A program made the translations under genes and the position numbers. The notes under the pieces were generated by a model. It had not been told where the DNA came from and did not search any database. It worked only from the letters and a program-made list of their open reading frames with translations. A DNA stretch of 64,000 nt, from assembly GCF_003182135.1 (NCBI RefSeq), contig NZ_QGTL01000001.1, positions 186,001 through 250,000 of the forward strand, written 5' to 3'. Source of the stretch: Nocardia neocaledoniensis (GTDB lineage: Bacteria > Actinomycetota > Actinomycetes > Mycobacteriales > Mycobacteriaceae). This document shows positions 1 through 10,005 of this stretch, piece after piece. Numbering within the stretch: the stretch's first letter is position 1; each line of letters begins with the position of its first letter.

Positions 1-150
1 GGCGGCGCAGGATTCGCATTGTCGGCAAGTTAGACGACCGTCCAGGAGTTTGCGAGGGTTGTGCTCGAGGCGAATCGAACCGTTGTCGGCGGGGGTCGCG
101 CGCGGCTTGGATGACCGGGTTCACCCACAGCGAGCAATTCGGGAGTCATA

Positions 151-1023
151 GTGAAATTCCGTCGGGTACTGGCGATCCCGGTCCTGGTAGCGACCGCGGC
201 CCTCACCCTCACGGCCTGCGGTTCCAGCGAGGCGGAGTCCGGCACCGTCGTGCGCATCGGCACCACGGACAAGGACAAGGCGTTCGAGGTCTTCGAGCAG
301 AAGGCGAAGGAGCAGGGCATCACGCTGAAGGTCACCAACTTCTCCGACTACAAGCAGCCCAATGCCGCGTTGTCGCAGAAGCAGATCGACGTCAACCTGT
401 TCCAGCACCTGCAGTTCCTCGGGCAGTACAACGTGGCGAGCTCCGACACCCTCACCCCGATCGGCGCCACCTACATCGTGCCGCTCGGCCTGTATTCCAA
501 GAAGCACAAGGCGCTGGCCGACATCCCCACCGGCGGCGAGATCGCCATCCCCAACGATCCGACCAACCAGGCCCGCGCGCTGTTCGTACTGCAGGCCGCC
601 GGGCTGCTGAAGCTGCGTGGCACCTCCGCCCAGCCGACGCCCGCCGACATCGACGCGGGCCCGTCCAAGGTCCGGGTGACCCCCGTCGACGCCGCGCAGA
701 CCGCGCTGTCGCTGGCCTCCGTCGACGGGTCGATCATCAACAACACCTTCCTCGATCGCGCCGGGATCGACCCGCAGTCGGCGCTGTACAAGGACGACCC
801 GAAGAACCCGGCCGCCGAGCCCTACATCAACGTCATCGTCACCCGCGCCGAGGACAAGAACGATCCGACGCTGCTGAAGCTGGTCGAGATCTGGAAGGAC
901 CCGGCCGTGGCCGCCGCGCACGCCGAGGTCACCAAGAACACCGCGGTGGCCGTCACCCGTCCGGGCGCCGAGCTCGAGCAGATCCTCGACCGGGTGCAGC
1001 AGGGCATCCGGGCGAACAAGTGA
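151..1023 (+). CDS. metQ: Methionine ABC transporter substrate-binding lipoprotein MetQ (NlpA family)
   Basis: This 290-residue protein captures methionine outside the membrane for the MetNI importer. It opens with a basic n-region and a hydrophobic stretch ending in a lipobox, LTAC, with the modified cysteine at residue 23, so it should be a membrane-anchored lipoprotein. The remainder looks like the NlpA/MetQ periplasmic-binding fold; the region from FEVFEQKAKE through the NNTFLDRAG segment is typical of the family. The GTG start is supported by GGGAG five bases upstream. metN begins inside its stop codon and metI follows, so the three genes form a standard importer operon. The family also includes binders of other D- or L-amino acids, so methionine is the likely but unproven ligand. 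Confidence 0.9.
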   Translation: MKFRRVLAIPVLVATAALTLTACGSSEAESGTVVRIGTTDKDKAFEVFEQKAKEQGITLKVTNFSDYKQPNAALSQKQIDVNLFQHLQFLGQYNVASSDTLTPIGATYIVPLGLYSKKHKALADIPTGGEIAIPNDPTNQARALFVLQAAGLLKLRGTSAQPTPADIDAGPSKVRVTPVDAAQTALSLASVDGSIINNTFLDRAGIDPQSALYKDDPKNPAAEPYINVIVTRAEDKNDPTLLKLVEIWKDPAVAAAHAEVTKNTAVAVTRPGAELEQILDRVQQGIRANK

Positions 1024-2033
1024 GCGCGGCCGCGGCCGCTGTCGAATTCCGTTCGGTCTCCAAGGTATTCGGCGGCGGCGCGGATCGCCATGTCGCCCTC
1101 GACGGCATCGACCTGCGGATCGAGCAGGGCGAGATCTTCGGGGTGATCGGCTATTCGGGCGCGGGCAAGTCGACGCTGGTGCGGCTGATCAACGCGCTGG
1201 AGAAGCCGACCTCGGGCACCGTCACGATCTCCGGCACCCCCATCACCGGAGTGCCGGAGTCGGCGGTGCGGCGGCTGCGTCGCGACATCGGCATGGTGTT
1301 CCAGCAGTTCAATTTGTTCCGCTCGCGCACCGCCGCGGGCAATATCGAATATCCGCTGAAGGTGGCGGGATGGAAACGGGCCGAGCGCAAGGCCAGGGTC
1401 GCCGAGCTGCTCGAGTTCGTCGGGCTCACCGACAAGGCGCGCGCCTACCCCGATCAGCTCTCGGGCGGGCAGAAGCAGCGCGTCGGGATCGCGCGGGCGC
1501 TGGCGACCTCGCCGTCGCTGTTGCTGGCCGACGAGGCCACCTCCGCGCTGGACCCGGAGACCACCGGTGAGGTGCTGCGGCTGCTGCGCAAGATCAACAC
1601 CGAACTCGGGGTGACGATCGTGGTGATCACCCACGAGATGGACGTGATCCGCGCCGTCGCCGACCGGGTCGCGGTGCTGGCCGAGGGCAAGATCGTCGAA
1701 TTGGCTTCCACCTTCGACGTTTTCGCGGCCCCGGTCGCGGCGCCGACTCAGTCCTTCGTCGCGACGGTGCTGCACAACCGGCCCGACGCCGCCGAGCGGG
1801 CCAGGCTGGAACAGCTGCACGGCGGACGGCTGGTCACCGTCGATGTCGACGACCACAGCGGCATCGGTGCGGCGCTGGCCGCCGCCACCGCCGCCGAGGT
1901 GCGGTTCGAGATCGTCTACGGCGGTGTGAGCACCCTGCAGGACAAGACGTTCGGCAGCATCACCCTCGCGCTGCACGGTCCCGACGACGCCGTGGACCGG
2001 GTGGTCGCCGACCTCGAACGGAAGGCGGGCTGA
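1020..2033 (+). CDS. metN: Methionine ABC transporter ATP-binding protein MetN
   Basis: The 337-residue ATPase powers methionine import with MetI. Walker A is GYSGAGKST at residues 44-52, the signature is LSGGQKQR, and Walker B runs into DEATSALD. The last 75 or so residues, after the nucleotide-binding domain, form the ACT-like NIL domain that in characterised MetN proteins senses intracellular methionine and inhibits transport. The chosen start is the GTG that overlaps the metQ stop as GTGA. A longer in-frame opening exists upstream but lies entirely inside metQ. The metI start overlaps the metN stop as TGATG, so all three genes are probably translationally coupled. Confidence 0.93.
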   Translation: MSAAAAAVEFRSVSKVFGGGADRHVALDGIDLRIEQGEIFGVIGYSGAGKSTLVRLINALEKPTSGTVTISGTPITGVPESAVRRLRRDIGMVFQQFNLFRSRTAAGNIEYPLKVAGWKRAERKARVAELLEFVGLTDKARAYPDQLSGGQKQRVGIARALATSPSLLLADEATSALDPETTGEVLRLLRKINTELGVTIVVITHEMDVIRAVADRVAVLAEGKIVELASTFDVFAAPVAAPTQSFVATVLHNRPDAAERARLEQLHGGRLVTVDVDDHSGIGAALAAATAAEVRFEIVYGGVSTLQDKTFGSITLALHGPDDAVDRVVADLERKAG

Positions 2034-2695
2034 TGGAGACGAACTGGGAGAAGTTGCGCCCCACCTTGTTCGAGGCGATCGGCACGACCGTCTACCTGGT
2101 CGGCGTGACCTTCGTGGTGGCCGGAACGCTCGGATTGATCCTCGGCACCGCGCTCTACACCACACGCAAGGGCGGACTGCTGGCGAACAGGCCAGTTCAT
2201 CTTGTGCTGAATGTGCTGGTCAACGTGGTGCGGCCGATTCCGTTCATCATCCTGCTGGCGGCGCTCGGCCCGATCACCCTGGAGGTGGTGGGCACGACGA
2301 TCGGCAGCGAGGCGGCACTGTTCGTGATGATCGTGGCCGCGACGTTCGGTATCGCGCGGATCGTGGAGCAGAACCTCGTCACGGTCGAGCCGGGTGTGCT
2401 CGAGGCGGCCCGGGCGGCCGGCGCCGGGCCGCTGCGGATCATTCTCACGCTGCTGATCCCGGAAGCGTTGGGCCCGTTGATCCTCGGCTACACCTTCGTG
2501 GTGATCGCGATCGTCGACATCTCCGCGATGGCGGGCACGGTCGGCGGCGGCGGGCTCGGCGATTTCGCGCTGGTCTACGGCTACCAGCAGTTCGACTGGG
2601 AGGTCACCATCGTGGCGACGCTGATCATCATCGCCGGGGTGCAGGGTGTGCAGTTCCTCGGCAACGCGCTGGCCAGAAAAGTGCTGCGCCGCTGA
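2033..2695 (+). CDS. metI: Methionine ABC transporter permease MetI
   Basis: This is the 220-residue membrane subunit of the MetNI importer. It has about five hydrophobic helices and the EAA loop that couples to the ATPase, visible as VEPGVLEAARAAGAGPLRI near residues 123-141. Length and topology match MetI. Its ATG overlaps the metN stop by one base. It is the last gene of the operon and is followed at once by a strong hairpin shared with the converging DUF4189 gene. Confidence 0.93.
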   Translation: METNWEKLRPTLFEAIGTTVYLVGVTFVVAGTLGLILGTALYTTRKGGLLANRPVHLVLNVLVNVVRPIPFIILLAALGPITLEVVGTTIGSEAALFVMIVAATFGIARIVEQNLVTVEPGVLEAARAAGAGPLRIILTLLIPEALGPLILGYTFVVIAIVDISAMAGTVGGGGLGDFALVYGYQQFDWEVTIVATLIIIAGVQGVQFLGNALARKVLRR

Positions 2696-2713
2696 GTGTC
2701 CACCGAAAGGAGA

Positions 2714-2749
2714 AGCGGGGCAACGGACGGTGTCGTCGGTTGCCCCGCT
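2714..2749. terminator. Bidirectional terminator between metI and the DUF4189 gene
   Basis: An 11-bp perfect inverted repeat, AGCGGGGCAAC against GTTGCCCCGCT with a 14-base loop, lies between two converging genes. A T-rich stretch (TCTTCGTCTTCG) follows on the plus side. Confidence 0.75.
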
Positions 2750-2761
2750 CTTCGTCTTCGG

Positions 2762-3262
2762 TCAGACGTTCGACGTGCACGCCGAGAGAATGACGCTCGC
2801 CGCCCGCGGCGAGGCCGAGCCCGGATCCGGGAACGGCGGGGCACTGATGCCCAGCACGTCCACCGCCGCCCGCTCGGCCGCGGCCTGGGAGTGATCCCAC
2901 GCCCAGCCGAACCGGAAGTCCGCGCCCTGCGCGACCGCGCCACAGGCATTGCGGAATTCGACGACGACCTGGCAGTCCCAGACGCCACACTCGGCCAGCG
3001 CCGCCTGGCTCGCCGCCTCCCAGCTGCCGTAGTTGACCGCCGAGGCGACCACGGCCTCCTGCGACGACAACGCCAGCGCGCCGTACAGATCACCGGACGC
3101 CGCCTGGAACCCGCCGTCGCGCGAGACCGCGGTGTATCCGGGCGCCTCGGCGATCGCCACGCCGCTCTCCGCCGCACCGGCCGGACCGGCCGTGACGACG
3201 GTGAACGCGGCGGCCGCGCACGCCGCGACCGCACCCAGGGCATACCTGCCCACAACAGACAT
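2762..3262 (-). CDS. Secreted DUF4189 domain protein
   Basis: The product is a 166-residue exported protein of unknown function. A signal peptide with a predicted cleavage after about residue 30 (PAGA-AESG) is followed by a single DUF4189 domain: YGALALS at its start, the paired cysteines of AECGVWDCQV, a third cysteine in RNACGAV and a fourth near the C-terminus. Four cysteines in the mature part suggest two disulfides. The start is the ATG at MSVVGRY, which has GGGGAG upstream; in-frame codons further upstream would bury the signal peptide. A second DUF4189 gene lies 3 kb away (6068-6493). DUF4189 proteins are common in Nocardia and mycobacteria, and I know of no settled biochemical role. 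Confidence 0.8.
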   Translation of the reverse strand: MSVVGRYALGAVAACAAAAFTVVTAGPAGAAESGVAIAEAPGYTAVSRDGGFQAASGDLYGALALSSQEAVVASAVNYGSWEAASQAALAECGVWDCQVVVEFRNACGAVAQGADFRFGWAWDHSQAAAERAAVDVLGISAPPFPDPGSASPRAASVILSACTSNV

Positions 3263-3381
3263 CAGAGATTCTCCCCATCGAAAATGTCGACCCCACAACG
3301 AAAGCCGACCCGAGCAAGCCGCCGGCGAATCCTCCCGGTCCACCGGCCGCCCCAGACTAACAACCCCCACCGACAGCTTCG

Positions 3382-3933
3382 CTACGCGGACAACGCGGCC
3401 CGCGCCGCCATCAGCGCGAACCCGAGCAGGTTGAGCCCCCGCCACGTCGCGGGATCGGCGGCCCGGGGATCACCGGCCGCCAACCCGATCCCCCAGATCC
3501 GGTCGCGCGGACTCGCCTCGACGAGCACCCGCTCCCCGGTGCCGAGCAAGTAGTCGCGCAGTACCTCGTTCTGCCCGAATTTCGCCACGCTACCCGCGAC
3601 GACGATCCCGAACCGGGCACGCTGCCACGCCGCGTCGTCGAAATCCCGGACCAGCCTGCCCAGCGTCTTCGCCTCGCCGGGGTGCGCCGCCGCGACGATC
3701 TGTCCGGCCGTGCGCTCGTCGCCGAACAGCATGGCCTTGCGCCACATCATGTAGTGCTCCGCGGTGGCGAACTCGACGCCGTCGACGGCGAAGGTCGCCG
3801 GCCACCACTGGCTCAGGCAGCTGGCGCCGATCGCGCCGTCCGGTCGCGGTCGATGGCCCCAGAACGCCAGGTACTTCGGCGTCAGGCCCCGCGCGATCGC
3901 GGTGCGCAGGTCGTCCACCGTCTCGATGGTCAT
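3382..3933 (-). CDS. NADAR family protein (YbiA-like N-glycosidase)
   Basis: This 183-residue protein belongs to the NADAR/YbiA family. Recognisable segments are FWGHRP near the start, LSQWWPATFAVDGVEFATAEHYMMWRKA in the first half and GQNEVLRDYLLGTG followed by DRIWGIGL towards the end. Characterised members cleave N-glycosidic bonds, either of reactive early riboflavin-pathway intermediates or of ADP-ribosylated DNA bases. Which substrate applies here cannot be told from sequence. It stands alone between the first DUF4189 gene and a PucR regulator, both on the same strand but separated by gaps. The ATG at MTIETVDD is preceded by GGGAGG. Confidence 0.85.
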   Translation of the reverse strand: MTIETVDDLRTAIARGLTPKYLAFWGHRPRPDGAIGASCLSQWWPATFAVDGVEFATAEHYMMWRKAMLFGDERTAGQIVAAAHPGEAKTLGRLVRDFDDAAWQRARFGIVVAGSVAKFGQNEVLRDYLLGTGERVLVEASPRDRIWGIGLAAGDPRAADPATWRGLNLLGFALMAARAALSA

Positions 3934-4002
3934 GAAACCTCCCAGTTTTGGTCAAGTGAACCATATACGGGGAGTGTGCCTGTGCGCCAGCGAGATTCGG
4001 GG

Positions 4003-5226
4003 TCAGGCCAGGCGGGCCTCCAGTGTGGGGCCGGTGTGGAAGCTGCGGGCGATCATGGCGGAGCGGAGTTGCCAGAGGCCGGAGCCCTGGGTGGGGTCGA
4101 GGCCGGTGAGCTGGGCGATGCGGCGCAGGCGGTAGTCCACGGTGTTGGTGTGGATGTGCAGCAGGCGGGCGGTGCGGCGACGGTTCATGTTGTTGGCGAT
4201 GTGTACGCGCAGGGTTTCGTAGAGCTCAGGGTGGTTGTCCAGCGGCGCGAGGAGTTCGCCGAGGCGCGCGCGGCCGGGGCCGGGACGGGTGAGCTGGTAC
4301 TCCAGAGCCAGGTCGCCGAAGCGGTAGAGACCGGGGGCACAGTCGAGGCGCTCGACCATGTCGAGCAGTTCGTGCGCGCGCTCGGCCGCGGCGGGGATGT
4401 CCTCGGTGTTCGCGGGAACCAGCGCGCCCGTCACCGCCACGCGAGCGGCGCGCGACAGCGCCGCCACCAGTGCGTCGAGGGCGTCGGAGTCCATCAGGTC
4501 GGCGGGGATGAGCAGGGTGCCGCCGTCCACCGACAGCAGCGAGAGCACCTCGTCGCCGCCGTGATGGGCCAGCGCCGCCTGCACCCGGCGCAGGGTGCGC
4601 CGCGCGGCGACGGCCGCGTTCACCCGCGGATCGTCGCCCTCGGCACGCCGCCGGATCGACAGCGCCAGCACCGAATACGCGTCGGCCACCGAGATCCCGC
4701 ACTCCCTGGCCATGGTCACCGTCGGCTGACCCGCGAGCAACGCCGAGGTGAGCGTGTGCACCGCGGTGTGGTGCTCGCCGGCGATGTCGCGGTGCTCGCG
4801 GATGTAGGCGCGGGTCACCGTGGTGCACAACAGGTCCGACATCGCGACCGCGCGCCGGAAGCCCTCGATCATCGCCGCCCGATCGCCGTGGGTCGCCTCG
4901 GCGAACACCGCGTCGAATCCGAGCCGGAAGCCCTCGTGGAAGGCGTGCAGGATGGTGTCGATCGGCACACCCTCGCGCGCCCAGCCCGCCGCGGCGATCG
5001 AGAGCCTGTTCAGGCGTTCGGTCTCGTCCCGCCCGTCGAGCATCCCGCCCACGATCTCCAGGCACAGCCGGGTGACCGCGGTGACGTCGCCGGAGATCGC
5101 GTCACCGGGCAGCGTCCGGCAGGTGGCCACGCTGTCCACGAAGTGGCCGACGAGCTTGCCGGTCAGGGTCCGGACATCGCGCAGCGGCTGCCACATCGGC
5201 GCCGGGTCCACGGGGATGGTCATCAT
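4003..5226 (-). CDS. PucR/CdaR-type helix-turn-helix transcriptional regulator
   Basis: The 407-residue protein has the layout of PucR/CdaR regulators: a long N-terminal and central sensor-like region and a C-terminal HTH_30 domain. The HTH reads LYETLRVHIANNMNRRRTARLLHIHTN, then VDYRLRRIAQLTG. No recognised ligand pocket is visible. The start is the first of two tandem ATG codons six bases after GGAAGGAG; an upstream in-frame codon would place that ribosome site inside the gene. It is divergent from a TetR regulator across a 156-bp gap, which suggests a shared control region. No catabolic genes are adjacent, so the regulon is unknown. Confidence 0.8.
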   Translation of the reverse strand: MMTIPVDPAPMWQPLRDVRTLTGKLVGHFVDSVATCRTLPGDAISGDVTAVTRLCLEIVGGMLDGRDETERLNRLSIAAAGWAREGVPIDTILHAFHEGFRLGFDAVFAEATHGDRAAMIEGFRRAVAMSDLLCTTVTRAYIREHRDIAGEHHTAVHTLTSALLAGQPTVTMARECGISVADAYSVLALSIRRRAEGDDPRVNAAVAARRTLRRVQAALAHHGGDEVLSLLSVDGGTLLIPADLMDSDALDALVAALSRAARVAVTGALVPANTEDIPAAAERAHELLDMVERLDCAPGLYRFGDLALEYQLTRPGPGRARLGELLAPLDNHPELYETLRVHIANNMNRRRTARLLHIHTNTVDYRLRRIAQLTGLDPTQGSGLWQLRSAMIARSFHTGPTLEARLA

Positions 5227-5331
5227 CGTCGGCTCCTTCCACACCGCACCGGCAGCGCCGTCGGTGGTTCTGCTTCCGCGACGCGGGCCCCTGTGATGGC
5301 CAACACCGCGGCTTCTTCGTGATCATGACTC

Positions 5332-5350
5332 TAGAATGAGCGACTACTCA
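5332..5350 (+). promoter_or_regulatory. Candidate -10 element and small inverted repeat before the TetR gene
   Basis: TAGAAT at 5332-5337 is a good actinobacterial -10 hexamer. It runs directly into TGAG-N6-CTCA (5337-5350), a short inverted repeat that could be an operator for the TetR protein starting at 5383. No convincing -35 is visible, so this is a weak call. Confidence 0.35.
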
Positions 5351-5382
5351 CCTTCTACTCCTCTTTCGACCGAGGTCTACCA

Positions 5383-6012
5383 ATGCCACCGCACGCCGAC
5401 AAGCAGCGCAAACGTCCGAAACAGGATCGAGCCAAGGAGACCCGAACGCGCATTCTCGAGGTATCCGCTCAGCTTTTCGGCGCCCGCGGGATCGGCAACA
5501 CCTCGACCAACCGGATCGCCGCCGAGGCCGGCATGAGCATCGGCACCCTGTACCGGTATTTCACCGACCGCGACGAGATCGTCAAGGAACTCACCGACGG
5601 GCTGTTCCTGCAGGTGGAGGACAGGTACAGCCGTCTGCTCACCGTCGCCGCCGATCTGACGCCGCGCGACGCGGTGGCCGACGTGATCCGCATCGCGGTG
5701 GAGATTCTGGTCGCCAACGGCCCGCTGGTCCGCGCGCTCGTCGCCGATCTGCAGTTCTACGGCAGCGGTATCCCCGAATTCGAGCCGCGGCTGCGCATGA
5801 TCATCAAGCTGTACCTGATCCATCTGCTCGGCCCGACCAAGAACGTCGACATCGACATCATGGCGTTCATCGTGCTCAACGCCGGGTTCGCCACGGCGCT
5901 GCGTTCGGTGGAGATGGAGGACGAGGGGCTCGACCGCGACGTGGTCATCGAGCACACCGCCGACATGATCGGCGCCTGGATCGCCACGGTCGCCGAGCCC
6001 GAACCGGCCTAG
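5383..6012 (+). CDS. TetR family transcriptional regulator
   Basis: This 209-residue regulator has an N-terminal TetR HTH at about residues 18-62: TRTRILEVSAQLFGARG, then the recognition helix in MSIGTLYRYFTDRDE. The C-terminal ligand-binding part has no motif that identifies an inducer. A basic lysine-rich leader (HADKQRKRPKQ) precedes the HTH. The ATG at 5383 has GAGG seven bases upstream. It is divergent from the PucR gene, and neither neighbour is an obvious target, so it may act autogenously or at a distance. Confidence 0.85.
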   Translation: MPPHADKQRKRPKQDRAKETRTRILEVSAQLFGARGIGNTSTNRIAAEAGMSIGTLYRYFTDRDEIVKELTDGLFLQVEDRYSRLLTVAADLTPRDAVADVIRIAVEILVANGPLVRALVADLQFYGSGIPEFEPRLRMIIKLYLIHLLGPTKNVDIDIMAFIVLNAGFATALRSVEMEDEGLDRDVVIEHTADMIGAWIATVAEPEPA

Positions 6013-6023
6013 AACACACGAAA

Positions 6024-6049
6024 GGCCCGGATCCTCGGGGATCCGGGCC
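6024..6049. terminator. Bidirectional terminator between TetR and the second DUF4189 gene
   Basis: GGCCCGGATCC and GGATCCGGGCC form an 11-bp perfect stem with a TCGG tetraloop, preceded by AAA, between converging genes. Confidence 0.75.
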
Positions 6050-6067
6050 GTCATCGACCGTGTTCGG

Positions 6068-6493
6068 TCAGCGCGCGTTCGCGGTGCAGACGACGTCGAT
6101 GACCTCGGCGCCGCTGAACTGCGACGACCCGACGTTGGCCAGCAGGGCGGTCGGGGTGATCTCCGACAGCTTGCGGTACGCCGAGGCCTTCGCCTCCTCC
6201 GAGTTCGGACCCACCGCGGCGGCGAAGCCGTCGGTGCTGTCCACGATCGCGGCGCAGCCGTCGGTCCAGGTCACCATGATCTCGCAGTCGGCGGCGTCGC
6301 ACAGCGACATCGCCTCGTTGTAGGCGTCGTCGTAGCGCGTCTGGTTGACGCTGACGGTGTACTCCATCGCGGCCGGGCTGAGGGCGATCACGCCGTGCAG
6401 GCTCTCCGCCTTCGCCGCACCGGCACCGAACACCGATCCGGCCGCAAGGCCGAACACCGCTACGGCGAGGCCGGCCTTACCCATGAAACTCAT
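6068..6493 (-). CDS. Secreted DUF4189 domain protein (second paralogue)
   Basis: A 141-residue exported protein with a signal peptide ending near AKA at residue 29. Its DUF4189 domain has the same plan as the 2762-3262 product: LHGVIALSP at the domain start, SLCDAADCEIMV with two cysteines, DGCAAIV, and a final cysteine in DVVCTAN. Sequence identity between the two looks low apart from these landmarks, so they are old paralogues rather than a recent duplication. The ATG at MSFMGKAG follows AGAGGAGA, which decides the start. Function is unknown. Confidence 0.78.
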   Translation of the reverse strand: MSFMGKAGLAVAVFGLAAGSVFGAGAAKAESLHGVIALSPAAMEYTVSVNQTRYDDAYNEAMSLCDAADCEIMVTWTDGCAAIVDSTDGFAAAVGPNSEEAKASAYRKLSEITPTALLANVGSSQFSGAEVIDVVCTANAR

Positions 6494-6604
6494 CGAACTG
6501 TCTCCTCTGGAAAATGCCCCGCAAGCCGGAGCACCAAGATCATCGCCGAACATCGGGGGGCGTCCAACAGAATTGAGCAGAATCACACCCGTCAGAGGTT
6601 TACA

Positions 6605-6979
6605 TCACCACGGACCGACGACGTACTCGAGCAACGCCAGTCCGAGCGCACCCAGAATTGCCGCCACCATTCCCGACCCTATGGCCAGAAGATAATTGCG
6701 GCGCGTGCCGACCGGATTTCCCCACGTGACCAGAACACCGCCGAGCGCACCGACCACCGCGAGCACCAGCGCCCCGCCGAGCACCAGGTAGAACAGGCTG
6801 CCGACGGCCGCGGTGAGGGCGCCGCCGACGCCGCTGGTGTAGCCGACCAGGGGCACCGGAAAGCGATAGACGGCCGCGGTGACCGCGGCGGCGACCGGGG
6901 CGAGGACCACCGCGGCGAGCCCACCGGCCAGCGCCAATTTGCCCCGCGCCTGGGCGACATTCCGGTTCGGCTCCGTCAT
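6605..6979 (-). CDS. Small four-helix membrane protein, unknown function
   Basis: The predicted 124-residue protein starts at MTEPNRNV, preceded by GGGGGA. It shows about four hydrophobic segments: LALAGGLAAVVLAPVAAAV, a stretch around SLFYLVLGGALVLAV, ALGGVLV and a C-terminal MVAAILGALGLALLEYVV. I do not recognise a family. It lies on the minus strand after the suf operon but is separated from it by a hairpin with a T-run, so it should have its own promoter. The start codon could be off by a base or two in my counting. Confidence 0.55.
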   Translation of the reverse strand: MTEPNRNVAQARGKLALAGGLAAVVLAPVAAAVTAAVYRFPVPLVGYTSGVGGALTAAVGSLFYLVLGGALVLAVVGALGGVLVTWGNPVGTRRNYLLAIGSGMVAAILGALGLALLEYVVGPW

Positions 6980-7045
6980 TCCCCCATGATCCCCGTCCCG
7001 GCCGAACCGGCGGCGAACCACACGCGGGAAGTCCGGGAAAACGAA

Positions 7046-7076
7046 AAAGCCCGGACCCCATCGGGATCCGGGCTTT
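7046..7076 (-). terminator. Terminator of the suf operon
   Basis: On the minus strand AAAGCCCGGA and TCCGGGCTTT form a 10-bp stem followed by TTTCGTTTT, a classic rho-independent shape. It follows the sufT stop closely. Confidence 0.75.
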
Positions 7077-7086
7077 CGCACGGGAA

Positions 7087-7470
7087 CTAAACCGTGAAGC
7101 CGAGGGCGCGCAATTGTTCGCGGCCGTCCTCGGTGATCTTGTCCGGGCCCCACGGAGGCATCCAGACCCAATTGATCTTCAGGTCCTCGACCAGGCCGCT
7201 GCGCACCAGGGCGTTGCGGGACTGGTCCTCGATGACGTCGGTCAGCGGACAGGCCGCCGAGGTGAGCGTCATGTCGAGGGTGGCGATGTTCTCGTCGTCG
7301 ACGGACATGCCGTAGACCAGGCCGAGATCGACGACATTGATACCGAGCTCGGGGTCGACGACATCGCGCATGGCCTCCTCGAGATCCTCGAGGTGCTGGA
7401 TCTGCTCGGGCGTCAGCTCCACCTCGGCGGGCGCGGTTCCGGTGGCTTCGGCGGCCGGTGTCTCACTCAT
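7087..7470 (-). CDS. sufT: SufT, MIP18/DUF59-family Fe-S maturation protein
   Basis: This 127-residue protein has the DUF59/MIP18 fold: EAMRDVVDPELGINVVDLGLVYG in the first half and the TSAACPLTDVIEDQ segment with the conserved cysteine. Family members take part in Fe-S cluster delivery or assembly, and the gene is the last of the suf operon, as in mycobacteria (Rv1466 by position). The ATG overlaps the sufU stop as TGATG, so translation is probably coupled. The first 25 residues are acidic, Ala/Pro-rich and probably disordered. Confidence 0.85.
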   Translation of the reverse strand: MSETPAAEATGTAPAEVELTPEQIQHLEDLEEAMRDVVDPELGINVVDLGLVYGMSVDDENIATLDMTLTSAACPLTDVIEDQSRNALVRSGLVEDLKINWVWMPPWGPDKITEDGREQLRALGFTV

Positions 7471-7946
7471 CACGCTTCCCCATTTCCCATGGCAGGCTTG
7501 GCATCTTCGGCCGAGGCGATCTGCACGACGGCGTCCTTGAACGCCATCCACCCCAGCAGTGCGCACTTCACGCGCGCCGGGTACTTGGCGACGCCCGCGA
7601 GTGCGATGCCGTCGCCGATCATGTCCTCGTCGCCCTCGACGGTGCCGCGACTGGAGATCATCTCGCTGTAGGAGTCGACGACCTTCAGTGCCTGCTGCAC
7701 CGGCAGCCCGATCACCTGATCGGTGAGGATCGAGGTGGCGGCCTGGCTGATCGAGCAGCCCTGACCGTCGTAGGAGACGTCGGCGACCTCACCCGCGTCG
7801 TCGAGGTGCACGCGCAGGGTCACCTCGTCACCGCAGGTCGGGTTCACGTGGTGCACTTCGGCGCCGAACGGCTCCCGCAGCCCGCGGTGATGCGGGTGCT
7901 TGTAGTGGTCCAGGATCACTTCCTGGTACATCTGCTCCATGCGCAT
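7470..7946 (-). CDS. sufU: SufU, zinc-dependent sulfur-transfer partner of SufS
   Basis: The 158-residue protein is a SufU/IscU-type protein. In the Gram-positive family it accepts persulfide sulfur from SufS by zinc-ligand exchange. Ligands visible are Cys38 and Asp40 (NPTCGDE), Cys64 (GQGCSIS) and Cys128 (VKCALLGW). The segment between the second and third cysteines carries the insertion that separates SufU from IscU. It lies 3 bp after sufS and overlaps sufT, fitting a SufS-SufU-SufT expression unit. Confidence 0.92.
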   Translation of the reverse strand: MRMEQMYQEVILDHYKHPHHRGLREPFGAEVHHVNPTCGDEVTLRVHLDDAGEVADVSYDGQGCSISQAATSILTDQVIGLPVQQALKVVDSYSEMISSRGTVEGDEDMIGDGIALAGVAKYPARVKCALLGWMAFKDAVVQIASAEDAKPAMGNGEA

Positions 7947-7949
7947 GTT

Positions 7950-9972
<2,023 letters not shown>

Positions 9973-10005
9973 CGAATTCGAATTCCTTCGTGGGAGTGAG
10001 TGGGG

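Noticed and set aside
1..150. S-box or other methionine riboswitch before metQ
   Set aside because: I find none of the conserved SAM riboswitch blocks in the 150 bases available; the region shows only a ribosome site. An element further upstream would be outside the window.
111..1019. Extended MetN start upstream of 1020
   Set aside because: The extra 300 residues lie inside metQ in another frame and have no family similarity.
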